From Isoperla grammatica (lineage: Eukaryota; Arthropoda; Insecta; Plecoptera; Perlodidae), in assembly GCA_945910005.1 (NCBI GenBank), contig OX246747.1:33460293-33524292 (forward strand): DNA of 64,000 nt, in the 5' to 3' direction. Shown here piece after piece: positions 1 to 10,595 of this stretch. The notes under the pieces are model-generated. The model had not been told where the DNA came from. It made no database searches and was given only the letters and a program-made list of their open reading frames with translations. Positions within the stretch are counted from its first letter, which is position 1; each line of letters opens with the position of its first letter. The position numbers were made by a program, and so were the translations under genes.

Positions 1-871
1 CGCTGAATTCAAAGCTTTCTAGAGACATCATGTCAGTGTCAAAGTTAACGTTGTGTTCACAACTTGTCGTGTTGTTTACTTTAGTGTAAAGACTATTGTA
101 CAATTTTTGGACACAGATAACGGATGCGTGTGCAAGATGCGATTTGTGCCCTTTGAAAAGTACCAATTTAAGTTTTATTTTTAGGTTACAGCCAAACCAT
201 TGATACAGAGTAAAGAAGAAGAATTTATAATTTTAATTGGGGTAGCTAGTTTGTCTTTAGAATAAATGATATAAATAAAACTATAGTTCACCATAATTAC
301 GTGTCAAACCCCTACAGTGGCGTATCCAACAAGTGGACACTGTCTGGGTACGCTCTTGAACCACTATTATTATAATTATAATTACAATAAATTATTATAT
401 TATGAGCAAGGCGTTGGCCGGTACAGACCCGTTTTCCGACCACCGGTACCGGTGTCCAGAGGGACTCATGAAAATTACGCATTTGTACCGGTTTGGAATT
501 TCAGGCAAAAATTTTCCCGTATTCATATAAGTTTTTAATTATTTATATTTAAGTATTTAATTATTTACTTGCATGAATGTTTTATTTCATTGTAAAGATA
601 ACGTGTATTAAGTTTCAAAAGGATACTTGTTATACAAATTATGTATACATTTTCATTTTCAATAAAATTACGTTAATTTTCATTGATAATGATTAAAACC
701 ACTTGCATGAACATTCTACTCTGTCGAACCCTTATATCCCATTAAATTTATTTTTATGATAAATGTCAGGAAGCTCTTTGGGAGGATTTGACGCATATGA
801 CCCAAAAAAAAAATTTCACCTCCGGACTAAGGTTGTCCCAGTTTGTTAACTTCAAAATATAAATACCTTAT
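1..871. other. Unassigned AT-rich sequence before the first satellite
   Basis: No credible gene is seen. The only open frame (317-538) is short and low-complexity. At about 315-328 the text matches CAGTGGCGTATCCA, the terminal sequence of hAT-like elements elsewhere in this window (62458, near 35442), but no matching right end follows, so it may be a solo end. Confidence 0.4.
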
Positions 872-3315
872 TTTTAGTGCATGCCTACTTTAGAATGTCA
901 CGCCTCGCCTCTGCGGACAAAAGTAATTTTAAATGCATGCCTTCTTTTTGAATGTCACGCCTCGCCTCTGCGGACAAGAGATGTTTTAGTGCAAGCCTAC
1001 TTTAGAATGTCACGCCTCGCCACTGCGTACAAGAGATGTTTTAGGGCATGCCTACTTTAGAATGTCACGCCTCGCCACTGCGGACAAGAGATGTTTTAGT
1101 GCATGCCTACTTTAGAATGTCACGCCTCGCCACTGCGGACAAGATATGTTTTAGTGCATGCCTACTTTAGAATGTCACGCCTCACCACTGCGGACAAGAG
1201 ATGTTTTAGTGCAAGCCTACTATAGAATGTCACGCCTCGCCACTACGGACAAGAGATGTTTTAGTGCATGCCTACTTTAGAATGTCACGCCTCGCCACTA
1301 CGGACAAGAGATGTTTTAGTGCATGCCTACTTTAGAATGTCACGCCCCGCCACTGCGGGCAAGAGATGTTTTAGTGCAAGCCTACTATAGAATGTCACGC
1401 CTCGCCACTGCGGGCAAGAGATGTTTTAGTGCAAGCCTACTATAGAATGTTAGGCCTCGCCACTGCGGACAAGAGATGTTTTAGTGCATGCCTACTTTAG
1501 AATCTTACGCCTCGCCACTGCGGATAAGAGATGTTTTAGTGCAAGCCTACTTTAGAATGTCCACGCCCCGCCACTGCGGACAAGAGATGTTTTAGTGCAT
1601 GCCTACTTTAGAATGTCACGCCTCGCCACTGCGGACAAGAGATGTTTTAGTGCATGCCTACTTTAGAATGTCACGCCCCGCCACTGCGGACAAGAGATGT
1701 TTTAGTGCATGCCTACTTTAGAATGTCACGCCTCGCCACTGCGGACAAGAGATGTTTTAGTGCATGCCTACTTTAGAATGTCACGCCTCGCCACTGCGGA
1801 CAAGAGATGTTTTAGTGCATGCCTACTTTAGAATGTCACGCCTCGCCACTGCGGACAAGACATGTTTTAGTGCATGCCTACTTTAGAATGTCACGCCTCG
1901 CCACTGCGGACAAGAGATGTTTTAGTGCATGCCTACTATAGAATGTCACGCCTCGCCACTGCGGACAAGAGATGTTTTAGTGCATGCCTACTTTAGAATG
2001 TCACGCCTCGCCACTGCGGACAAGAGATGTTTTAGTGCATGCCTACTTTAGAATGTCACGCCTCGCCACTGCGGACAAGAGATGTTTTAGTACATGCCTA
2101 CTTTAGAATGTCACGCCTCGCCACTGCGGACAAGAGATGTTTTAGTACACGCCTACTATAGAATGTCACGCCTCGCCACTGCGGACAAGAGATGTTTTAG
2201 TGCATGCCTACTTAAGAATGTCACGCCTCGCCACTGCGGACAAGAGATGTTTTAGTGCATGCCTACTTTAGAATGTCACGCCTCGCAACTGCGGACAAGA
2301 GATGTTTTAGTGCATGCCTACTTTAGAATGTCACGCCTCGCCACTGCGGACAAGAGATGTTTTAGTGCATGCCTACTTTAGAATGTCACGCCTCGCCACT
2401 GCGGACAAGAGATGTTTTAGTGCATGCCTACTATAGAATGTCACGCCTCGCCACTGCGGACAAGAGATGTTTTAGTGCATGCCTACTTTAGAATGTCACG
2501 CCTCGCCACTGCGGACAAGAGATGTTTTAGTGCATGCCTACTTTAGAATGTCACGCCTCGCCACTGCGGACAAGAGATGTTTTAGTGAATGCCTACATTA
2601 GAATGTCAGGCCTCGCCACTGCGGACAAGAGATGTTTGAGTGCATGCCTACTTTAGAATGTCACGCCTCGCCACTGCGGACAAGAGATGTTTTAGTGCAT
2701 GCCTACTTAAGAATGTCACGCCTCGCCACTGCGGACAAGAGATGTTTTAGTGCATGCCTACTTAAGAATGTCACGCCTCGCCACTGCGGACAAGAGATGT
2801 TTTAGTGCATGCCTACTTTAGAATGTCACGCCTCGCCACTGCAGACAAGAGATGTTTTAGTGCATGCCTACTTTAGAATGTCACGCCTCGCCACTGCGGA
2901 CAAGAGATGTTTTAGTGCATGCCTACTTTAGAATGTCACGCCTCGCCACTGTGGACAAGAGATGTTTTAGTGCATACCTACTTTAGAATGTCACGCCTCG
3001 CCACTGCGGACAAGAGATGTTTTAGTGCATGCCTACTTTAGAATGCCACGCCCCGCCACTGCGGACAAGAGATGTTTTAGTGCATGCCTACTATAGAATG
3101 TCACGCCTCGCCACTGCGGACAAGAGATGTTTTAGTGCATGTCTACTTTAGAATGTCACGCCTCGCCACTGCGGACAAGAGATGTTTTAGTGCATGCCTA
3201 CTATAGAATGTCACGCCTCGCCACTGCGGACAAGAGATGTTTTAGTGCATGCCTACTTTAGAATGTCACGCCTCGCCACTGCGGACAAGAGATGTTTTAG
3301 TGCATGCCTACTTTA
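872..3315. repeat. Satellite array A, 55-bp unit, about 44 copies
   Basis: A head-to-tail array with a period of exactly 55 bp through most of its length (for example, matching positions 1621 and 1676). The unit contains GCATGCCTAC, TTTAGAATGTCACGCC and GCCACTGCGGACAAGAG. Most copies are nearly identical. Recurrent variants are CTATAG for CTTTAG, CTTAAG, and CCCCGCC for CCTCGCC. The first two copies (872-975) are the most diverged, as expected at an array edge. The period is not a multiple of three and the unit carries stops, so the array is not coding. The sharp right edge is at ctttatgtcc. Confidence 0.95.
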
Positions 3316-3640
3316 TGTCCGGTACGGAAATTGTATTTGTACCGGCGAGCAAAATAAATCGTAGTAAACCAAATATTGAAAACACTTATTTCAAAACAAT
3401 AAATCCTCATAGCCAATAGTTAGGGTAAGTTGTAAACAAAAAATCGCATACTAAAAGCGTATGTGGTTTAAACGTAGTTGTTAGCCGTATTCGTCATAAA
3501 ACCCGTTGTAAATACCATACGGCTCCTCCAAAATGGGCTTGAAAATTAGTTTTGATCTTCTCAAATGAGTGTCTTTAATATACTTACTCCATATATGTGT
3601 TCTTTATGCATATTAAAACAAAAATAATATGGGGGTAGAT
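3316..3640. other. Spacer between satellites A and B
   Basis: AT-rich sequence. I see no gene, RNA or repeat that I can name. A short accggcgagc stretch resembles the accggt-rich text near 415-455, on the other side of satellite A, but too weakly to call. Confidence 0.4.
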
Positions 3641-6621
3641 TCACCTTAACCCAGCAAGGTAAACTAGACGCAAGTTACGAATGAATATTGTGAAACTAAC
3701 ATGATAAACTTAGTTTTACCGAGCAAGGTAGACTTAACACAAGTTACGAATGAATATTGGGAAACTTACAAGATGAACTTAGTCTAACCCAGCAAGGTAA
3801 ACTAGACACAAGTTACGAATGAATTTTGGGAAACTGACTTGATAAACTTAATCAAACCCAGCAAGGTAAACTAGACTCAAGTTACGAATGAATTTTGGGA
3901 AACTGACATGATAAACTTAGTTTCACCCAGCAAGGTAAACTAGACACAAGCTAGGAATGAATATTGGGAAACTTACAAGAGGAACCTTGTTTCACCCAGC
4001 AAGGAAAAACTAGACTCAAGTTACGAATGAATATTGGGAAACTTACAAGATAAACTTAGTTTCACCCAGCAAAGTAAACTAGACACAAGATAGGAATGAA
4101 TATTGGGAAACTTACAAGAGGAACCTTGTTTCACCCAGCAAGGTAAACTAGACGCAAATTACGAATGAATATTAGGAAACTTACAAGATAAACTAAGTTG
4201 AACCCAGCAAGGTAAACTTGTCAAAATTTGAGTGATTATTGGGTATCTTACAAGCAAGGTAAAGAAGACACAAGTTTGGATAAATATTCAGAAACTTACA
4301 AGATAAACTTAGTTTTACCCAGCAAGGTAAACTTGACACAAGTTTCGAATTAATATTGGGAAACTTACAAGATAAAGTTAGTTTAACCCAGCAAGGTAAA
4401 GAAGACACAAGTTTGGATAAATATTGAGAAACTTACAAGATAAAGTTAGTGTAACCCAGCAAGGTAAAGAAGAAACAAGTTTGGATAAATATTGAGAAAC
4501 TTACAAGATAAACTTAGTTTCACCCAGCAAAGTAAATTAGACACAAGCTAGGAATGAATATTGGGAAACTTACAAGAGGAACCTTGTTTCACCCAGCAAG
4601 GTAAACTAGACACAAGTTTCGAATGAATATTCGGAAACTTACAAGATAAACTTAGTTTAATCCAGCAAAGGAAAGTACTCACAAGATTGGATAAATATTG
4701 AGAAACTTACAAGATAAACCTAGTTTAACCCATCAAGGTAAACTAGACACAAGTTTGGAAAAATATTGAGAAACTTACAAGAGAAACTTAGTTTAACCCA
4801 GCAAGGTAAACTACACACAAATTAAGAATGAATATTGAGAAACTTGCAAGATAAACTGGGGCTATCCCAGCAAGGTAAACTAGACGCAAGTTACGAATGA
4901 ATATTAGGAAACTTACAAGATAAACTAAGTTGAACCGAGCAAGGTAAACTTGTCAAGTTTTGAGTGAATATTGGGAATCTTACAAGATAAACTTAGTTTC
5001 ACCCAGCAAAGTAAACTAGACACAAGCTAGGAATGAACATTGGGAAACTTACAAGAGGAACCATGTTTCACCCAGCAAGGTAAACTTGTCAAGTTTTGAG
5101 TGAATATTGGGAATCTTACAAGATGAACCTTGTTACACCCAGCATGGTAAACTAGACGCAAGCTACGAATGAATATTAGGAAACTTACAAGATAAACTAA
5201 GTTGAACCCAGCAAGGTAAACTTGTCAAGTTTTGAGTGAATATTGGGAATCTTACAAGATAAAGTTAGTTTAACCCAGCAAGGTAAAGTAGACACAAGTT
5301 TGGATCAATATTGAGAAACTTACAAGTTAAAGTTTGTGTAACTCAGCAAGGTAAAGAAGACACAAGTTTGGATAAATATTCAGAAACTTACAAGATAAAC
5401 TTAGTTTTACCCAGCAAGGTAAACTTGACACAAGTTTCGAATTAATATTGGGAAACTTACAAGATAAAGTTAGTTTAACCCAGCAAGGTAAAGAAGACAC
5501 AAGTTTGGATAAATATTGAGAAACTTACAAGATAAAGTTAGTGTAACCCAGCAAGGTAAAGAAGACACAAGTTTGGATAAATATTGAGAAGCTTACAAGA
5601 TAAACTTAGTTTCATCCAGCAAAGTAAATTAGATACAAGCTAGGAATAAATATTGGGAAACTTACAAGAGGAACCTTGTTTCACCCAGCAAGGTAAACTA
5701 GACACAAGTTTCGAATGAATATTCGGAAACTTACAAGATAAACTTAGTTTAATCCAGCAAAGGAAAGAAGTCACAAGATTGGATAAATATTGAGAAACTT
5801 ACAAGATAAACTTAGTTTAACCCAGCAAGGTAAACTAGACACAAGTTTGGAAAAATATTGAGAAACTTACAAGAGAAACTTAGTTTAACCCAGCAAGGTA
5901 AACTACACACAAATTAAGAATGAATATTGAGAAACTTGCAAGATAAACTGGGGCTATCCCAGCAAGGTAAACTAGACACAAGTTACGAATGAATATTGGG
6001 AAACAACAAGAAAAGAGAACAAGACCAGAGAACAAGAGAAACTCAGATTAACCCAGCAAGGTAAACTAGACACAAGTGAAGAGTAAATATTGAGAAACTT
6101 GCAGGATAAACTAAGTTTTACCCAGCAAGGTAAACTAGACGCAAGTGAAGAGTAAATATTGAGAAACTTGAAGGATAAACTAAGTTTTACCCAGCAAGGT
6201 AAACTAGACGCAAGCTACGAATGCATATTGGGAAACTTACAAGATGATTTTAGTTTAACCCAGCAAGGTAAACTAGACACAAGTTACGAATGCATATTGG
6301 GATTTGGGAAACTTACAAGATGAACCTAGTCTCACCCAGCGAGGTAAACTAGACACTAGTTTAGATAATTAATATTGGGAAACTTACAATATAAACTTAG
6401 TTTTACCCAGCAAGGTAAACTAGACACAAGTTAGGAGTGAATATTGAGAATCTTGCTTGATAAACTTAGTTTCACCCAGCAAGGTAAACTAGACACAAGT
6501 TACGAATGAATATTGGGAAACTTACAAGATAAACTTAGTTTTACCCAGCAAGGAAACTAGACACAAGTTAAGAGTAAATATTGAGAATCTTGCAAGATAA
6601 ACTTAGTTTCACCCAGCAAGA
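3641..6621. repeat. Satellite array B, 69-bp unit, about 43 copies
   Basis: A tandem array with AGCAAGG recurring every 69 bp (3653, 3722, 3791 and so on). The typical unit carries ACCCAGCAAGGTAAACTAGA, CACAAGTTACGAATGAATAT and GGGAAACTTACAAGATAAAC. Copies are much more diverged than in array A, with indels such as one near 4255. Because 69 is 3 x 23, an open frame can cross units (minus strand 4193-4408), but it is interrupted and has no protein-like composition. An internal higher-order duplication is present: 4256-4880 is repeated at about 5348-5970. Confidence 0.95.
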
Positions 6622-7205
6622 ACTCGCCACGAAATCTTCTCGTTTTCGCTTCTCAAAATAACCATCCTTTCCTTCCTCTTTAGTTTTAAGTGTTTGCACT
6701 TATAATATCTACTCTATTATCTTATCTCTATCACCATTCACCAACATCATTAATTGGTGTCAACTAGTTATTTTTCCTGGAAAAGGACTCTCTTTTAGTT
6801 TTGGTCGTGGTTTCTGTATCGCATTTATTTTGTAAGACTATAATCGGGGCTTTTTACCCACGTATAAAAATGAATTAAATTGTCTAGTTAATAACATCAA
6901 ACCATATCCAACACTATTGTAGCTTTTCCCTTTTGGTCGTGTATAATGCGTGTAGGTATCATATTTAGCCTATAACAAATTGTTATAATTTAAATATAAT
7001 AACAACATTCATTATGCCAACTAATGTTGTTTTCATCTGTTTACTTTTCCTCGCGTCATGATAAGCGGATGGCTGCTTATTATACACTCCACTGCCATCT
7101 AAAGCCAATTTAGTAATAATTCGCACATCACCCCAAGAAACTCAACAACCACCAATCCAGCTCAAATCAGAGTCCATTTTACAACGCCTCTTGCCTTGTT
7201 TGTCT
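6622..7205. other. Spacer between satellites B and C
   Basis: AT-rich sequence with no recognisable gene or repeat. No ORF worth reporting. Confidence 0.4.
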
Positions 7206-8240
7206 GGACGGAATCTTTGAATCGATATTCCACCTACTTCTAAATGTCCGATCAAGCTGAAATTTTTTATACAGACGTATTCCTAATGACAATACATGAA
7301 TCAACTATCATATTTACTAAATTGTCAATCAATTTATCATAATTAATTAATTAATGTTTTATATGGAAATCGATGTTTATATTCCACCTACTTCTAAATG
7401 TCCGATCAAGCTGAAATGTTTTACACAGACGTATTACTAATGACAATACATGAACCATTTGTCATATTTACTAAATAATTTATTGATTCATCAAAATTAA
7501 TTAATTGATGTTTTATATGGGAATCGATTTTTCACCCACTTTCCAACGTTGAATTGAGCTGAAAGTTTTCACACAGACGTATTCTTAATGACAATACATG
7601 AATCAATTGTCACATTTACTAAATAATTAATTGATTCATCATAATTAATTTATTAATGGTTTATATGGAAATCGATATTTCACCCACTTTCAAACGTCAA
7701 ATTGAGCTAAACGTTTTCACACAGACGTATTCTTAATGACAATACACGAATCAATTGTCATATTTACTAAACATTCAATTAATTCATCATAATTAATTAA
7801 TGTTTTATATGAGAATCGATGTTTAACCCACTTCCGAACGTCGATCTGAGCTGAAATGTTTCACACAGACGTATTCTTAATGCCAATACACGAACTAATT
7901 GTCATATTTACTAAAAATAGTCAATTAATTCATCATAATTAATCAATGTTTTATATGGGAATCGATGTTTCACCCACTTTCCAACGTCGAATCGAGTTGA
8001 AAGTTCTCACACAGACGTATTCTTAATGACAATACATGAATCAATTGTCATATTTACTAAATAATCAATTAAGCCATCATTATTAATTAATTGATGTTTT
8101 ATATGGGAATCGATAAAACACCCACTTTCGAACGTCGAATTGAGCTGAAAGTTTTTACACAAACGTATTCTTAATGACAATACATGAATCAATTGTCATA
8201 TTTACTAAATAATTAATTCAACCATCCTAATTAATTAATC
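7206..8240. repeat. Satellite array C, about 147-bp unit, 7 copies
   Basis: Seven diverged units are marked by CAGACGTATTCTTAATGACA at about 7272, 7426, 7574, 7722, 7866, 8012 and 8159, giving spacings of 154, 148, 148, 144, 146 and 147 bp. Each unit also holds ATCGAT, CACCCACTTTC, GAGCTGAAAG, TTTACTAAAT and an AATTAATTAAT tract. Copies differ by many substitutions and small indels. The minus-strand frame at 8007-8192 is a by-product of the repeat. Confidence 0.93.
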
Positions 8241-8290
8241 GATATTCGATATATATTCGCTTGCAAGATTCTTAGAGACTAAAAATTATA

Positions 8291-8595
8291 AAATAATATT
8301 ACATGAAAAAAATATTTTTTTTTAAAACAACCCTTATATTTAAATGCACTTAAAAGTAAAAACTAAATTTTCGCCCAGCAAATTTTTGCCTCATTCGGTA
8401 AATAAAAGCGTTGGGTGCTTTTGGTATTGACATAGATTGCAGTATTCTGCTGTTTATGCAGGGAAAGCGCCAAACGCTTTTATTTACCGAGTGAGGCAAA
8501 AATTTGTTGGGCGAAAATTTATTTTTTACTTTTAAGTGCAATTAAATATAAGCGTTGTTTTTTTAAAAAATTATTTTTTTCATGTAATATTATTT
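8291..8595. mobile_element. Hairpin MITE, about 305 bp
   Basis: A near-perfect palindrome. The left arm from AAATAATATTACATG (8291) runs through TGCACTTAAAAGTAAAA, TTTTCGCCCAGCAAATTTTT and GGTAAATAAAAGCGTT. The right arm repeats this inverted and ends CATGTAATATTATTT (8595). A short loop lies near 8425-8465. Long arms with no coding content fit a foldback-type MITE. The superfamily is unknown. Confidence 0.85.
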
Positions 8596-8648
8596 ATTGT
8601 TGATTTCAAGAATGGCAACTTGGACCAAAACGATAACGACTTTGTTGA

Positions 8649-8808
8649 TTTTAACTCACCTCCCGCGTTGGTCTCTAGCCAGGCTCGTTGCTTCTACTGC
8701 AGGACGTGGGAATTACTTGCAAGATTTGTTTTAACTCGACTCCCACGTTGGTCTCCAGCCAGGCTCGTTGGATCTTCTGCAGATGTGGCAATTATTTGCG
8801 AGTATTCG
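8649..8808. repeat. Two-copy 80-bp tandem duplication
   Basis: TTTTAACTC...GTTGGTCTC.AGCCAGGCTC at 8649 recurs at 8729 with about 15 percent differences by eye. A 129-codon open frame (8536-8925) spans both copies and part of the neighbouring hairpin. I do not recognise the peptide and take the frame as chance. Confidence 0.75.
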
Positions 8809-9250
8809 TCTCTTATATCAATGTGTTGTTTGTTTTGCTACGTGATATCAATGTGCGACTCAACTAAACACTTATCATGTTTGTCTCCTTCAAGTGACAT
8901 TGCCACACCTTGGCTTCACCTGTAACTAAGTCGATTAGAACCAATCTTTAGAGACCAGTTTTGTGCTTTTATTTGTGCTTGGGGAAGCTTTCTGAAAGCT
9001 CAGGTATAGTCCAAGCAACGAACAGCTTGACCCGGAACTAATTGGTACAGAATTTGTTTGATCAGAAGTTCTTACTTGTGTATACCCACATGCGCTTAAG
9101 AAACTTTTTCGCTGTCCGACACCCCTAATTAGCGAAATTAATTAAAATGCTAAAACTAATTAATGCTCATAATTATTATGGTTATTTTTGAAGACTGTTG
9201 AGAATCTCTATTTTTACCTCATCAAACAACCCATTTTGTAATAAAATCTT
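8809..9250. other. Unassigned stretch
   Basis: No gene, RNA or repeat recognised. Confidence 0.4.
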
Positions 9251-9780
9251 ACATCAATATAAGTATTCCGGTGGTAATTAATAAATTACTATTAATTATA
9301 ATAACCATTTCAATTAAATGCTTTCCGTGTGGAATTGGTACGATTGAATATTGTTTTGACAGTTGTGAATATAAGAAGTGTAACATACAAAACTTGTGTA
9401 GATACTTTACTGCAATGCAAATTCTATTTAAATGATGAATCAGCATATTTATTAATTAATTACCACTTTAATAACTGATATAGGTACATATTTGAACATA
9501 GGCAATATGGGTATCAATTGAAAGCTGCTGATACGTTGATTTTAATACTGGTACTGTCAGGGTCATTCGAACAAATTTCCCAGGTTCTTTAGGCGGGTGT
9601 ATAGAAGGGGGGGGGGGGGGGCGGTAAATAAGGAATTTCGTCAAACGTATCAAACGAAAGCTAAATACATTGTTAATGTTTGGCTAAAAAGAGGGGGAAT
9701 GAGGGCGGTAAAAAGCGTCCTCATAAGTAAATTTTGCGTCTGATTTGACACTTATCTTGTCATTGATGTTAATAAGTTAA
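9251..9780 (+). repeat. Interspersed repeat, copy 1 (inverted match to 20960-21358)
   Basis: Text from about 9290 to 9770 matches the reverse complement of 20960-21358. Shared landmarks are the ATTGAATATTGTTTTGACAG stretch, TTTGAACATAGGCAATATGG, the TTCGTCAAACGTATCAAACG stretch, the TTTGGCTAAAAAG stretch, and a G homopolymer (9607-9621 here, a C run at 21027-21043 there). It is non-coding. It may be the internal part of a non-autonomous element. Copy 1 lacks the foldback that interrupts copy 2. Confidence 0.8.
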
Positions 9781-10477
9781 ACACATTTGTTTTGTGATTG
9801 ATAGATAGCATTTAATGCATCGCATGTATTGGTTTAGACTCTATAGTCTAGTTCTTAAAACCTTTGTGTAATATATGCATAATAATGTGGAGCACATCAT
9901 AAGCAAATATCATAAGACCACTGTAGTATTTGATAGCTACAATAGTGAGCCGTCACCAAAAGACATCACATATTTGAAACGGAATGGTGGTAACAGATGA
10001 CTACACACAATCCAGAAGGAGTCTATTATATCATTGTCAGTCAACATAGAACATAGAACAACTCTCAACAGAATTAACAAAATGAAGATTCACTAAGCTT
10101 TTTACATCGAGACTTTAAGCCAAGCCAATAACATCACAGCACTTTAAGCACAAGACGACGCTGATATGTTAATTGTTATTACAGAAGTAGAGTCAACTAA
10201 CCATGTGAACATCACCCTCAATAGTGATGATTCAGATTTGCTAGTAATTGTATGTATTTCAATCACGAAGATCCTGTCTATATTCTTATCTTGAAATCAG
10301 AGTTGAAAGCTGGAGCCACCAAACAGAAAATATGGAATATGTGTTTTTATTATTATTAGGCCGTTATTTGCAACAGAATTTACTTACATTCCACAAGCGG
10401 TAATGAAATAGACGCACAATTGACATAAACAACAAAGAAATACTTATAAATTAGCACTTACATATCAGAAACTAGTT
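9781..10477. other. Unassigned stretch
   Basis: AT-rich, no coding potential, no repeat recognised by eye. Confidence 0.4.
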
Positions 10478-10514
10478 TATGTGTGTGCGTTTTTGTTTGC
10501 GTCTGTGCGTGTGC

Positions 10515-10546
<32 letters not shown>

Positions 10547-10574
10547 GTGCGTGTGCGTGTGTTTGTGTTTGTGT
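10478..10574. repeat. GT/GTGCGT microsatellite
   Basis: A GT-rich tract, mostly GTGCGT alternating with GTGT, lying just outside the left target duplication of the foldback element. Open frames here encode only Cys/Val or Ala/His runs and are artefacts. Alternating purine-pyrimidine composition could favour Z-DNA. Confidence 0.9.
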
Positions 10575-10595
10575 ATTACATTTTGTAAATATAAT

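Noticed and set aside
4193..4408. Minus-strand frame with 23-residue repeats (SSLPCWVKL)
   Set aside because: It arises because the 69-bp satellite unit is divisible by three; it is interrupted and not conserved through the array.
872..6621. Regular repeats that might look like a CRISPR array
   Set aside because: Units are contiguous with no unique spacers, in a eukaryotic context. These are satellites.
8536..8925. 129-codon ORF
   Set aside because: It starts inside a hairpin MITE and crosses an 80-bp tandem duplication; no recognisable domain.
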